From Salidesulfovibrio brasiliensis JCM 12178 (GTDB lineage: Bacteria; Desulfobacterota; Desulfovibrionia; Desulfovibrionales; Desulfovibrionaceae), in assembly GCF_001311825.1 (NCBI RefSeq), contig NZ_BBCB01000020.1:1-41536 (forward strand): a DNA stretch of 41,536 bases. Reading direction: 5' to 3'. Below, piece by piece: positions 17,621 to 29,750 of this stretch. The translations under genes were made by a program, and so were the position numbers. The notes under the pieces were generated by a model. That model searched no databases. It was given only the letters and a program-made list of their open reading frames with translations, and was not told the DNA's origin. How positions within the stretch are numbered: the stretch's first letter is position 1; each line of letters begins with the position of its first letter.

Positions 17621-18168
17621 CCGGTAACATCGTTTCCCGCAGGTACGCCAAAGCCCTGTTTGTCGTAGGACAGAAGCAGGGTGATGAACAGCTCGCGGCG
17701 TACGGTCAGGAACTTCAGGGGCTGGCAGAGGCTTTGCTGGAGGCTCCGGAGGCCATGAGCTTTTTCCGGAACCCCACCTTCAATCCGGGCGAAAAGAAGT
17801 CCGTGATGAACCAGATTGTTGAAAAAACCGGCGCCAATGCCATGGTGAAGAACTTCTGCGACCTGCTCGCGGACAAGGACAGACTGTCCGTTCTCCCCGC
17901 CATTGCCGCCGATTATAACAAGATGCTCGATGAGTCTCAGGGTATTATCTCCGGTGAGATGGTCACTGCCAAGCCTTTGGCTGATGACCGCAAGGCCGAG
18001 CTCAAGAAGCGTCTGGAAGAACAGACCGGCAAAAAGCTGGAGCTTGAGTTTGCAGACAACGCTGAGATTCTCGGCGGTGTTGTCCTCAAGATCGGGGACA
18101 AGGTGCTGGACGCCAGCCTGAGGGCTCAGTTGCAGATCTTGAAAGAAAATATCAAAAGGGGTGAGTAG
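17617..18168 (+). CDS. atpH: F1 ATP synthase delta subunit
   Basis: 183 aa from a TTG that overlaps the atpF stop (TTGA), with AAGGTGG upstream. The N-terminal helical domain ([18 protein letters not shown]) and the C-terminal [27 protein letters not shown] segment are typical of AtpH/OSCP. It caps the F1 head and binds the peripheral stalk. Confidence 0.95.
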   Translation: MTGNIVSRRYAKALFVVGQKQGDEQLAAYGQELQGLAEALLEAPEAMSFFRNPTFNPGEKKSVMNQIVEKTGANAMVKNFCDLLADKDRLSVLPAIAADYNKMLDESQGIISGEMVTAKPLADDRKAELKKRLEEQTGKKLELEFADNAEILGGVVLKIGDKVLDASLRAQLQILKENIKRGE

Positions 18169-18172
18169 GGCC

Positions 18173-19681
<1,509 letters not shown>

Positions 19682-19698
19682 AACCCGAGGGGTAACGA

Positions 19699-20573
19699 AT
19701 GGCTTCTTTGAGAGACGTCCAGAACAAGATCACTGGCGTCAAGAAAACCAAGCAAATCACCAAGGCCATGAACATGGTGGCCTCGGCGAAGCTGCGCAAC
19801 GCGGAGGAACGCATCGAGCGGTTCCGCCCCTACGCCAGCAAGTTCTATGATATGCTTGGTGATCTGGCAGCCGGTGCAGATGGCTCGGCCCATCCGCTGC
19901 TGGAAGTCCGCGAAGAGATCAAAAGTGTCGGCATCATCGTTGTCACTTCCGACCGCGGACTCTGTGGCGCATTCAACACGAAAATCATAAGCACCGCCAG
20001 CAAGCTGGCAAACGCCAAGCGCCGAAGGCCTCGCCGTGAAGGTGTACTGCATGGGCAAGAAGGCTCCGACTTCTTCCGCAAGACCGATTACGAGGTCAAG
20101 CGCGAAGACCGCGACGCCATGAACACTTATGACTTCTCCCTGGCCGCAGGCTTGGTGAGGAAGTCATCCGCGACTACCTCGCGGGCGAGCTTGACGAAGT
20201 GCACGTTTGCTACGGCGAGTTCGAGAGCATTGCCAGGCAGAACCCCGTATCGCTCAGCCTTCTTCCCATCTCCAAGGAAGAAGAGGGCGAGGCCGCCGAA
20301 GCAGGCGGAGCCGGGGATTACATCTACGAACCGTCCGTTGAAGGACTCCTGGCGGAACTGCTGCCTCGGTTCATCAAGGTTCAGGTCTACCGCGCGCTGC
20401 TCGACACCTCGTGCTCCGAGCACGCTGCGCGCATGGCCGCCATGGACAACGCGTCCCGGGCATGCGACGACTTGACCGAGTCTTTGACTCTTCTGTTCAA
20501 CAAGACCAGGCAGGCCGCCATTACAGGCGATCTCATGGACATTGTCGGCGGCGCTGAAGCGCTGAAAGGATAA
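19699..20573 (+). CDS. atpG: F1 ATP synthase gamma subunit (three frameshifts)
   Basis: The start MASLRDVQNKITGVKKTKQ and SDRGLCGAFN are typical of the gamma shaft, and the C-terminus ends AAITGDLMDIVGGAEAL. The frame is lost at about 20018-20023 (either one extra C or loss of two bases), regained at about 20062 if GG was GGG (giving KKGSDFF), and lost again at about 20154 if GG was GGG (giving AGLGEEVIRDYL). With these repaired the protein is about 291 aa, normal length. Gamma turns inside the alpha3-beta3 head and cannot be absent, so the breaks are most likely sequence errors. Confidence 0.92.
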
Positions 20574-21989
<1,416 letters not shown>

Positions 21990-22000
21990 GGGGATAACCC

Positions 22001-22423
22001 ATGGCTAGCACCCTGAAGCTTGAGATCGTCACTCCTGACCGGAAAGTGCTTTCCGAGGACGTGGAATACGTGGGCTGCCCCGGCGTTGAGGGCGAGTTCG
22101 GCATCCTTGCCAACCACGTTCCGTTCCTTTCCGCGCTCGGGATCGGCAATCTCTACTACAAGCAGGGCGGCAAGAACTACTATGTCTTCGTCGCCGGTGG
22201 TTTCGCTGAAGTCAGCGACAACAAAGTAACCATCCTGGCCGAAGTTGCCGAAAAGGCGTCCGAAATCGACGTCGATCGTGCAGAAAAGGCCCGCGCTCGT
22301 GCCGAGCAGCGTGCCCAGCAGGCCAAGGACAACGTGGAATTCGCCCGCAATCAGGCAGCCCTGAAGCGCGCCATCATGCGCGCCAGCTGCACCGCCTCTG
22401 GAAAGAGCGCCGGTACCTGCTAG
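22001..22423 (+). CDS. atpC: F1 ATP synthase epsilon subunit
   Basis: 140 aa. The N-terminal beta domain ([30 protein letters not shown]) and the later [16 protein letters not shown] are typical. The C-terminal helical hairpin is about 45 residues. The last 15 residues ([14 protein letters not shown]) look unusual, but the stop codon sits just before a terminator, so the frame is accepted. It couples rotation and can inhibit ATP hydrolysis. Confidence 0.93.
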   Translation: MASTLKLEIVTPDRKVLSEDVEYVGCPGVEGEFGILANHVPFLSALGIGNLYYKQGGKNYYVFVAGGFAEVSDNKVTILAEVAEKASEIDVDRAEKARARAEQRAQQAKDNVEFARNQAALKRAIMRASCTASGKSAGTC

Positions 22424-22444
22424 GCGAGACCAGCAAGACCCTTC

Positions 22445-22478
22445 AAAGGGCGGGCCGGATTTCCGGTCCGCCCTTTTT
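22445..22478 (+). terminator. Terminator of the atp operon
   Basis: AAAGGGCGGGCCGGA pairs with TCCGGTCCGCCCTTT (one G-U pair) around a two-base loop, followed by a T run. It ends the transcript after atpC and before glmU. Confidence 0.85.
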
Positions 22479-22554
22479 GCTTTTCATGCACTTGTGATAT
22501 CCCTGATGAGAAGGTATTTGATGAAAGCTTTTTCGAAATCATCGGAGGATATTC

Positions 22555-23930
22555 ATGACCGTCGATAATATAGTCCCCGTCATTCTGGCCGCAGGCAAGG
22601 GCACCCGCATGCACTCGGACAAGCCGAAGGTCCTGCAGGCCGTGCTGCGCCGCCCCATGCTCGCCTATGTGTATGACGCGCTCGATGCCGTGTTCGGTGC
22701 CGCGCCCCTGACCGTGGTCGGCTTCGGAGCCGATCAGGTTCGTGACGCCTTCCCTGACCGCACTGGCGGATTCGTTCTTCAGGAGGAGCAGCTCGGGACC
22801 GGGCATGCCCTGCAGATGGCATGGGATGCCGCCGTCAAGTCGGGCTGCGAATACTGCGCGGTCATCAATGGAGACACGCCGCTCGTTACGCCCGAGTCCC
22901 TCGGCAACCTTGCTGCTGCCGCAGGGGATTTCGACATTGCCTTCATGACCATCACGCCGAATGACCCGGCTTCCTTCGGTCGCGTGGTGCGCAACGAAGA
23001 CGGAAAGGTCATGTCCATCGTCGAGGCCAAGGACTACGACTTCTCCATCCATGGTCCAGTCACCGGCGAGGTTAATGCGGGCATCTATCTCTTTCGGCTT
23101 GATACGGTTGCGCCGCTCCTTGACCAGCTCCGCAACGACAACATGGGCGGTGAGTACTACATTACCGACCTCATCGGCCTCGGCGTAGGCGGCGGCCTGA
23201 AAGTGCAGGGCGTCCAGTGCGGCAATGACACCAACCTCATGGGCATCAACTCCCCGCTGGAGCTGGTGCACGCCGAGCAGACCCTTCGGCGGGCGATCGT
23301 CAATACGCTTTTGGAAGGCGGTGTGCTTATCCACAACCCGGAAACAGTCATCATCGGTCCTGATGTGAAGGTGGAACCGGGAGCGGAAATTTACGGCCAT
23401 TGCGAGATTTACGGCAAGAGCGTTGTAGAAAAGGGCTGCGTGCTCGGTTCGTATACGACCGTCATCGACTCGGTGTTTCGCAGTGGAGCCACTTTGCGCG
23501 AGTACAGTCATATCGAACAGGCCGACGTCGGCCCCGACTGCATCGTGGGACCGTTTGCCCGGCTTCGGCCCGGCGCGAAGTTGCACCGGCAGGCTCGGGT
23601 GGGCAACTTTGTGGAAGTGAAGAAGGCCGTTCTCGGCGAGGGTGCCAAGGCCAATCACCTTACGTATCTCGCGACGCCGAAGTTGGCGGAGGGTGTAACA
23701 TCGGCGCAGGGACGATCACCTGCAATTACGATGGGAAGAACAAGTTCGTGACCAGCATTGGCGAGGGCGCGTTCATCGGCAGCAACACCGCTATCGTCGC
23801 GCCCTGCACCATCGGTCGGGATGCATTGATCGGCGCGGGGTCCACCATCACCAAGGATGTCCCGGACGGCGAGACGGCCATTGCGCGCGGCAAGCAGACC
23901 AATCTGCGTCGCCGACTGAAGAAGTCTTGA
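22555..23930 (+). CDS. glmU: Bifunctional GlcNAc-1-phosphate uridyltransferase / glucosamine-1-phosphate acetyltransferase (frameshifted)
   Basis: The N-terminal nucleotidyltransferase shows LAAGKGTRM and the later [11 protein letters not shown] region. The C-terminal left-handed beta-helix has repeated hexapeptides and [15 protein letters not shown]. The frame breaks at about 23671, where GCGAC should read GGCGAC; adding one G restores [16 protein letters not shown] and gives about 458 aa, normal length. GlmU makes UDP-GlcNAc for peptidoglycan and lipopolysaccharide. Like mreB and atpG it is normally essential, so the break is probably a sequence error. Confidence 0.95.
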
Positions 23931-23961
23931 TTTCATAAAGAGCAAAGGGTAGACAAGGGCT

Positions 23962-24138
23962 ATGGAACTGGTCACTCGACTTGAGGAGCGCTTTGAGCAG
24001 CTCATCAATAAAATCAATGAATTGAAGAGCGAGAACGAGCGCCTGAAGCAGGAGCTCGCAACCGAGCGGGCCAACCGGGAAGAAGCACGAACGCGAATCG
24101 AGGCTCTGATAGACAGAATTCAGGGCGAGATCGAGTGA
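23962..24138 (+). CDS. zapB: Small coiled-coil cell-division protein, ZapB-like
   Basis: 58 aa, almost wholly an alpha-helical coiled coil with heptads of Leu/Ile and dense Glu/Lys/Arg (RLEERFEQLINKINELK). Length and the position directly before zapA support a ZapB-like (DUF904) factor that supports the FtsZ ring. The ATG follows AAGGG. Coiled coils are low-complexity, so the name rests partly on context. Confidence 0.72.
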   Translation: MELVTRLEERFEQLINKINELKSENERLKQELATERANREEARTRIEALIDRIQGEIE

Positions 24139-24151
24139 CGGAGTGTCGGCC

Positions 24152-24424
24152 ATGCCGCGCTACAGTCTATCCCTGGTTGGTCTTGAAATATCGTTCCGGA
24201 CCGATGCCGATGCCGAGAGAATCGAGGCTGCACAGGCATTGGTGGAGGAGCGGTTTGCGGACCTTAGCAAGAGCGGGAGCGACATAAGCAAAGAAAAGTT
24301 GCTCACCTTTCTGGCCTTGAGCCTTGCCGATGATTATCTTGTATTGCAGGAACGGCAGGCTCAGTTGGAAAAGAAGATAACTGAACTACTCGAAATGGGA
24401 GCTGAATCGGTTCAGGCCGATTAG
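24152..24424 (+). CDS. zapA: Cell division protein ZapA
   Basis: 90 aa from ATG 24152 with GGAG upstream. The N-terminus (YSLSLVGLEISFRTDADAER) matches the ZapA domain and the C-terminal half is a coiled coil (LVLQERQAQLEKKITELLE). ZapA bundles FtsZ filaments at mid-cell. It is followed by the 6S-like RNA, the same relative order as ygfE/zapA-ssrS in many proteobacteria. Confidence 0.9.
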   Translation: MPRYSLSLVGLEISFRTDADAERIEAAQALVEERFADLSKSGSDISKEKLLTFLALSLADDYLVLQERQAQLEKKITELLEMGAESVQAD

Positions 24425-24450
24425 AGGAAGAACCGAGAGCTTTGTTAAGT

Positions 24451-24648
24451 ATTTCCCTGGGGTGCACGTGATTGCCCGAGCGTTTTTTGAACCAATACTA
24501 TCAAAAAGGGCGAGTTGTTCCAGCACACCGGTGTGCAGGCCCGCAGGACGGGAAGCCTAATGGGGTGCGAACCGAGCCCACCTGGGAAACCAGGTTCAAA
24601 ACACACGGCAACACGGCCCTCCCGGGGTGACTTGAACCCCAGTCGGTA
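24451..24648 (+). ncRNA. ssrS: 6S RNA (ssrS)-like regulatory RNA
   Basis: No reading frame fits 24425-24826. CTGGGG (24457-24462) can pair with CCCCAG (24637-24642) to close a molecule of about 190-200 nt. The inner part has CAGGCCCGCAGGACGGGAAG then CCTAA, like the GGTCCGTCCGAGAAGCCT region of E. coli 6S RNA, and CACCTGGGAAACCAGGTTC, like its CACCTTGAACCAAGG hairpin. 6S RNA mimics an open promoter and holds sigma-70 RNA polymerase in stationary phase. Position after zapA supports the call. Ends are approximate. Confidence 0.75.
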
Positions 24649-24826
24649 AAAGGCCGACAGGGTCCAGATATATCGAGATATGCGCCTTAGGCGCACCTAC
24701 CTTCAGTCCTTCCCCAGACAGCTTGCAGGTCCGGCAGGAACGCGCACGCGTTCTGGCTGATGCTGCCGTTCATGGCGCCAACAGGCCGCCTACAGCCTGT
24801 CAACATAAACTGAAGGAGTCAGTACC
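24649..24826 (+). promoter_or_regulatory. Structured leader of rny that can hide its ribosome-binding site
   Basis: Several hairpins follow one another: TGCGCCTTAGGCGCA (24681-24695), GAACGCG-CA-CGCGTTC (about 24739-24754) and ACAGGC-GCCTGT (24781-24800). In addition CCTTCAGT (24700-24707) is an exact complement of ACTGAAGG (24809-24816), which contains the start of the rny Shine-Dalgarno AAGGAG. Long-range pairing would block translation. A regulatory role is inferred; RNase Y leaders could be autocontrolled. Confidence 0.45.
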
Positions 24827-26383
24827 ATGCTGGCGGAATTTCTTATTTTCGGAGGCGGGATCGGAGCAGGTCTCGCGTCCGGATATTTTCTCCATAGATA
24901 CATATCCGAAAAAGAAGTCGGCGATGCGAGAACCCTTGCGGACCGCATCGTTGAAGAGGCGCGGCGCGAAGCCGACGCCCTGAAGAAGGAAGTCCGGGTT
25001 CAGGCGCAGGACGAGATATTTGCGCAGAAAAAGGAACTCGAAGACGAGATCAAGAATCAGGAAAAGGAAGTCAAGCGGCAGGAGGCGCGCCTTCAGGAGA
25101 AGGAAGAGCGTCTCGAGCGCAAGCTCGAAAAGGTCGCGGACAAGGAATCCGAGGTCGTGGAACTGGAAAAGCGGCTCTTCAAGCAGGAGCAGCGTCTGAC
25201 CGAGTTCGAGGAGGAGCTTGATCAGAAGGCCAACGAACACGAGCACAAGCTTCAGGAAATCTCGGGCCTGACCGTCGAGGAAGCCCGCGAAAAACTGATG
25301 ACCGAGATCGAGTCCCGCACTCGCCACGAGGCAGCCAAGATGGTGCGCACCATCGAGATGGAAGCCAAGGAAACCTCTTCCAAGAAAGCCAAGGAAATTC
25401 TTTCCCTTGCCCTGCAGCGGTATTCCGGCGATTACGCCGGGGAACAGACAGTCACAGCCGTGACCCTGCCCAGCGAAGACATGAAGGGCCGCATCATTGG
25501 CCGCGAGGGTCGCAACATCCGCGCCCTTGAAGCCGCCACCGGCGTTGACCTGATCATTGACGACACCCCGGAAACCGTGGTGCTCTCCGCGTTCAGCCCG
25601 TTGCGGCGCGAAGTGGCCCGTCAGGCGCTCGAGCGCCTCATTCATGACGGCCGCATCCACCCCGCACGCATCGAAGACATCGTGCAGAAAGTGGAAAAGG
25701 AAATGGACGTCAAGCTGCGCGAGATCGGCGAACAGGCCACTTTCGACGTGGGCGTCCACGGCATCCACCCCGAAGTGGTCAAGCTGCTCGGCCAGCTCCA
25801 CTACCGCACCAGCTTCTCCCAGAACGTGCTGCAGCACAGCATGGAAGTGGCCTTCCTCTGTGGCATCATGGCTGCCGAGCTGGGCCTTGACGAGAAGGAA
25901 GCCAAGCGCGCCGGCCTGCTCCACGATATCGGCAAGGCCGTGGACCACGAGATCGAAGGCCCGCACGCCATCATCGGCGCGGACCTCGCCAAGAAGCACG
26001 GCGAACACAAGGGCATCGTGCATGCCATTGCCGCGCACCACGAGGACACCCCGCCCCAGAGCATTCTCGCCAACCTCGTGCAGGCTGCGGACAGCCTCTC
26101 CGGCGCACGTCCCGGAGCCCGCAAGGAGCTTCTCGAAAACTACGTGAAGCGTCTTGAAGAGCTGGAAGGCCTCGCCACCGGTTTCAGCGGCGTCAGCAAA
26201 GCCTACGCAATTCAGGCGGGTCGTGAGATTCGCGTGATGGTCGACTCCGAAAAGGTCGGCGACGAACAGACCTACCTGCTCTGTAAGGACATCGCCGGAA
26301 AGATCGAGACGAACATGACCTACCCCGGTCAGATACGCGTCACGGTCATCCGCGAAAAACGAGCGGTTGGTTACGCCAAATAA
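24827..26383 (+). CDS. rny: Ribonuclease Y
   Basis: 518 aa. An N-terminal membrane anchor (EFLIFGGGIGAGLASGYFL) is followed by a long coiled coil (about 30-185), a KH domain (MKGRIIGREGRNIRALEAATG) and an HD domain with LLHDIGKAVDHE near residue 366 and AIAAHHED after it. RNase Y is a membrane-bound endoribonuclease that starts mRNA decay. The ATG has AAGGAG eight bases upstream. A terminator follows, so cheR is probably transcribed separately. Confidence 0.96.
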   Translation: MLAEFLIFGGGIGAGLASGYFLHRYISEKEVGDARTLADRIVEEARREADALKKEVRVQAQDEIFAQKKELEDEIKNQEKEVKRQEARLQEKEERLERKLEKVADKESEVVELEKRLFKQEQRLTEFEEELDQKANEHEHKLQEISGLTVEEAREKLMTEIESRTRHEAAKMVRTIEMEAKETSSKKAKEILSLALQRYSGDYAGEQTVTAVTLPSEDMKGRIIGREGRNIRALEAATGVDLIIDDTPETVVLSAFSPLRREVARQALERLIHDGRIHPARIEDIVQKVEKEMDVKLREIGEQATFDVGVHGIHPEVVKLLGQLHYRTSFSQNVLQHSMEVAFLCGIMAAELGLDEKEAKRAGLLHDIGKAVDHEIEGPHAIIGADLAKKHGEHKGIVHAIAAHHEDTPPQSILANLVQAADSLSGARPGARKELLENYVKRLEELEGLATGFSGVSKAYAIQAGREIRVMVDSEKVGDEQTYLLCKDIAGKIETNMTYPGQIRVTVIREKRAVGYAK

Positions 26384-26390
26384 CAGTCCC

Positions 26391-26422
26391 AAGGGCCGGT
26401 CATTACGATCGGCCCTTTTTTT
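26391..26422 (+). terminator. Terminator of rny
   Basis: AAGGGCCG (26391-26398) and CGGCCCTT (26410-26417) form a stem followed by a T run, seven bases past the rny stop. Confidence 0.85.
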
Positions 26423-26543
26423 AGCCCATTCGGCAGATTATACTTGCCCCCGCATTCGATATTCCACAAACTGTGGTCAGGCTGTCCATGTTGTTCTCTG
26501 TGATCCGAACCCTGTTCAGGCGAGTCGTCCAGTGAGTGAGAAC

Positions 26544-27395
26544 ATGTCGAAAAACATGAATCTGGTGCGTGCGGAGATGGGAGACGCCGAGTTCCGGCGT
26601 TTCAGCGACATGATCCAGCGCGAGCTCGGCATCAAGATGCCGCCCACCAAAAAGGTTCTGCTGCAATCGCGCTTTCAGAAGCGGCTGCGGGCTCTTGGCA
26701 TGTCCACCTACAAGGAATACTGCGACTACGTCTTCAGCGATGCGGGCCGCGAGGCAGAACGGCAGCACATGGTGGACGTGGTCACCACCAACACCACCCA
26801 CTTTTTCCGGGAACCAAAACACTTCGACATCCTGACCAACAAGGTCCTGCCGGAGTTTTGGCGTACCATCGGCTCATCGCGGGAAATCCGTATCTGGAGC
26901 GCGGGGTGCTCCAGCGGCGAGGAGCCCTACACCCTCGGGATGGTCCTCTCCGACTTTGCCGAGAAGCACAACGGTTTCAAGTTCTCCATCACCGCCACGG
27001 ACATCTCCTTCCAGATTCTCCAGCGGGCCAGAAACGCGGTCTATCCCTTGGAGAAGGCCGATGAGATTCCCCAGCAGTACAAGAAGAAGTACCTGCTCAA
27101 GAGCAAGGACCCCAAAAAGCCACTGATGAAGATCGACAAAAAGGTGCGCGACAGGGTCTCCTTCAAGCAGATCAATTTCATGGACGACTTCCGCATGGAC
27201 CAGAAGATGGACATCATCTTCTGCCGCAACGTGGTCATCTACTTCGACCGCCCCACGCAGGAAGTGCTCTTCGACAAGTTCTGCAACTTCATCCGCACCG
27301 ACGGCTACCTGTTCATCGGTCACTCCGAGAGCCTCTCCGGCATGCGGTTGCCCATCAAGCAGATGGCTCCCACCGTGTTCAAGCGGCTGCCCTGA
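26544..27395 (+). CDS. cheR: CheR-type chemotaxis receptor methyltransferase
   Basis: 283 aa from ATG 26544; a GTG at 26532 is possible. The N-terminal helical domain is followed by the SAM-binding fold: NTTHFFREPKHFDIL, WSAGCSSGEEPYTLGM, TATDIS, and DIIFCRNVVIYFD. It methylates glutamates on chemoreceptors using S-adenosylmethionine. No cheB or other che gene is adjacent, so this copy stands apart from a chemotaxis operon. Confidence 0.93.
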   Translation: MSKNMNLVRAEMGDAEFRRFSDMIQRELGIKMPPTKKVLLQSRFQKRLRALGMSTYKEYCDYVFSDAGREAERQHMVDVVTTNTTHFFREPKHFDILTNKVLPEFWRTIGSSREIRIWSAGCSSGEEPYTLGMVLSDFAEKHNGFKFSITATDISFQILQRARNAVYPLEKADEIPQQYKKKYLLKSKDPKKPLMKIDKKVRDRVSFKQINFMDDFRMDQKMDIIFCRNVVIYFDRPTQEVLFDKFCNFIRTDGYLFIGHSESLSGMRLPIKQMAPTVFKRLP

Positions 27396-27500
27396 GCCCG
27401 CGCACGCCGCCTCGCATCAATCGTAATTCTTTTCTTGCATCCGAACGGAAAATCGGCTTCGATGGGAAGCCTTTCGCGCGGGCGAAGATGAGTGAGAATC

Positions 27501-28283
27501 ATGAAGATACTGATGCTTGGTGACATAGTCGGGCGACCGGGACGCCGTGCCGTAACTGGCTGCCTGAAAGAGGTGCGCGAAGAGACCGGAGCGGACTTCG
27601 TCATCGCCAATGGCGAGAACGCCTCGGGCGGCATCGGCCTCTCCGCCAAGAACGCCCGCGAACTCCTGAACGCAGGCGTCGACGTCATCACCACCGGAAA
27701 CCACATCTGGAAATTCCGGGACATGCACGCCCTGCTGCGCAAGGATTCCCGTATCGTCCGTCCCGCCAACTATCCGGCCGAGGCGCCGGGTAAAGGATTG
27801 ACATACATAGAAAAGGAAGGGCTGCCGCGCGTGGCGGTCATGAACCTGCAAGGCCGAACCTTCATGCATCCAGTGGACTGCCCCTTCAAGGCTGCGGAAC
27901 GCGAGCTTGAAGCGCTTCCAGAAGACGTGGTCGCGGTTTGCGACTTCCATGCCGAGGCAACCGGCGAAAAGCAGGCCCTTGCATGGCATCTCGACGGCAA
28001 ACTCGCGGCACTGGCCGGGACGCACACCCACGTGCAGACCGCCGATGCGAGAGTGCTTCCCGAAGGGACCGGGTACATAACCGATCTCGGCCTCTGCGGC
28101 CCCTGGAACTCCTGCCTCGGCATGGAGCCGGGACCGGTCATCACCCGGTTCACCAGCGGGCTGCCCCAGCGCTTTGTCCCGGCAGGCGGTCCTGTGATCC
28201 TGCAAGGGGCACTGTTTACGATAGATCAAAGCTCCGGAAAGGCGACAAGCGCCTCCGTCTGGAGCAAGGAAATACGACAATAA
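27501..28283 (+). CDS. ymdB: YmdB-family metallophosphodiesterase
   Basis: About 260 aa from ATG 27501; a GTG at 27492 would add three residues. The metal site motifs are MLGDIVGRPGR, IANGENASGG, TTGNHIW and GTHTHVQTAD. The family (TIGR00282) hydrolyses cyclic nucleotides in vitro and affects biofilm and RNA turnover in Bacillus, where it follows rny. The rny-ymdB linkage is kept here with only cheR between. Confidence 0.9.
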   Translation: MKILMLGDIVGRPGRRAVTGCLKEVREETGADFVIANGENASGGIGLSAKNARELLNAGVDVITTGNHIWKFRDMHALLRKDSRIVRPANYPAEAPGKGLTYIEKEGLPRVAVMNLQGRTFMHPVDCPFKAAERELEALPEDVVAVCDFHAEATGEKQALAWHLDGKLAALAGTHTHVQTADARVLPEGTGYITDLGLCGPWNSCLGMEPGPVITRFTSGLPQRFVPAGGPVILQGALFTIDQSSGKATSASVWSKEIRQ

Positions 28284-28293
28284 AGAGGAACAC

Positions 28294-29574
28294 ATGAACA
28301 TTTTCGACGAATTCAAGTGGCGCGGGCTGATCAATCAGGTCTCTGACGAAGAGAAGGTACGGCAGTATCTCTCCGAAGCGGGCAAGGCCATGTATTGCGG
28401 CTTCGACCCCACCGCCGAAAGCCTGCATGTCGGTAACCTCGTGCCTCTGCTCAGTCTGGCCCGCCTCAAGCGCGCCGGACATAATCCCATCGTCCTCATG
28501 GGCGGCGCCACCGGCTTCATCGGCGACCCCAGCGGCAAGGACAAGGAACGCGAACTGCAAACCGCAGAAGACATCGAGGAGCGCACCGCGAAGATCGTCA
28601 ATCAGGTCCGCCGCTTCTTCGAACGCGTCTGCGGCGAGCGGCCCGAGGTGGTCAACAACTACGAATGGACCAAGACCATGAGCGCCATCGACCTGCTGCG
28701 CGATGTGGGCAAATTCTTCACCATCAACTGGATGATGCAGAAGGAATCGGTCAAAGGCCGCCTCTCGCGTGACGAGGTCGGCATCTCCTACACCGAGTTC
28801 TCCTACATGATTCTGCAGGGTAACGACTTCTACCACCTCTACAAGACCAAAGGCTGTCAGCTTCAGCTCGGTGGCGGGGATCAGTGGGGCAACATCACCG
28901 CGGGTTGTGAACTCATCCGCCGCAAAACCGCGGCCAGCAACGAGCCCGCAGAAGGCTACGCCCTGACCTTCCCGCTCATCACCACCGCCTCCGGCAAGAA
29001 ATTCGGCAAGAGCGAAAAGGGTGCGATCTACCTCAACCCGGAGATTACCTCCCCCTACGCCTTCTACCAGTTCTGGGTGAACACCGATGATCGCGACGTC
29101 ATCAAGTTCCTCAAGTACTTCACCTTCCTTACACAGGAAGAGATCGCCGAACTGGAAAAGTCCCTTGAGGAAGCACCGCACCTGCGCGAAGCACAGCGTC
29201 GTCTCGCCGAAGAAGCGACCACCATGATTCACGGCAAGCGCGAACTCGAACGCGTTCAGGCTGCCACCGCCGCACTCTTCGGCAAAGGCAACCTCAAGGA
29301 AGTGGACCCCGCCACCCTGCGAAGCGCACTCGAGTCCGCACCCCAGCGCGCCTACGCACCCGGCGATGTTCCGGATATCCCCCAGATTCTCACGGACCTC
29401 GGCCTGACCAAGTCCAAAGGCGAGGCCCGCAAAGCACTCAAGGCCGGCGGCGTCTACATCAACGGAGAACGCGCAGCCGAAGACCACGAAGTCGGGGACA
29501 CCGACTTCCTCGGCGGCGACCTCATGATCGTCCGCAAAGGCAAAAAGAACTACGGCATGGTCATCCGAAGCTAG
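28294..29574 (+). CDS. tyrS: Tyrosyl-tRNA synthetase
   Basis: 426 aa. The class I HIGH-type element is HVGN (45-48) and the KMSKS-type loop is KFGKS (about 235-239). The tyrosine and tRNA sites (YCGFDPTAESLHVGN, LQLGGGDQWGN) and a C-terminal S4 RNA-binding domain (LGLTKSKGEARKALKAGG) are present. It charges tRNA-Tyr. The gene is 10 bases after ymdB and ends at a strong terminator. Confidence 0.97.
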   Translation: MNIFDEFKWRGLINQVSDEEKVRQYLSEAGKAMYCGFDPTAESLHVGNLVPLLSLARLKRAGHNPIVLMGGATGFIGDPSGKDKERELQTAEDIEERTAKIVNQVRRFFERVCGERPEVVNNYEWTKTMSAIDLLRDVGKFFTINWMMQKESVKGRLSRDEVGISYTEFSYMILQGNDFYHLYKTKGCQLQLGGGDQWGNITAGCELIRRKTAASNEPAEGYALTFPLITTASGKKFGKSEKGAIYLNPEITSPYAFYQFWVNTDDRDVIKFLKYFTFLTQEEIAELEKSLEEAPHLREAQRRLAEEATTMIHGKRELERVQAATAALFGKGNLKEVDPATLRSALESAPQRAYAPGDVPDIPQILTDLGLTKSKGEARKALKAGGVYINGERAAEDHEVGDTDFLGGDLMIVRKGKKNYGMVIRS

Positions 29575-29598
29575 CCGGGATTGATACCAAACAATAAT

Positions 29599-29632
29599 AA
29601 AAGGCCCCGCCGGATTTCGGCGGGGCCTTTTA
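29599..29632 (+). terminator. Terminator of tyrS
   Basis: AAAGGCCCCGCCG and CGGCGGGGCCTTT form a perfect stem around GATTT, followed by a T-rich tail. Confidence 0.9.
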
Positions 29633-29640
29633 TTGTGCCT

Positions 29641-29700
29641 CCGGCGGGCAGGGCGCTGCCCTGCACCCGGCAAAGGGGATAATCCCCTTTGCAATCCCTG
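29641..29700. repeat. Two consecutive intergenic hairpins
   Basis: GCAGGGC-GCT-GCCCTGC (29648-29664) is followed by GCAAAGGGGAT-A-ATCCCCTTTGC (29670-29692), both perfect. They sit just after the tyrS terminator, in a 386-base gene-free stretch (29575-29961), next to repeat copy B. They look like part of the same composite intergenic element. Confidence 0.5.
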
Positions 29701-29750
29701 ACTTGAAGGCGTCGACAAGGAGTGAAAGTCTGATGTGACCGGACAATCCC

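Noticed and set aside
22370-22423. Possible frameshift at the end of atpC, because the last residues ([14 protein letters not shown]) look odd and another frame reads [10 protein letters not shown].
   Set aside because: The alternative frame would run through the terminator at 22445-22478. The annotated stop lies right before it, so the present frame is kept.
24715-24745. CAGGTCCGGCAGGAACGC resembles the SRP RNA core.
   Set aside because: Only a short match; the flanking stem and tetraloop of SRP RNA are not formed, and the stretch belongs to the rny leader.
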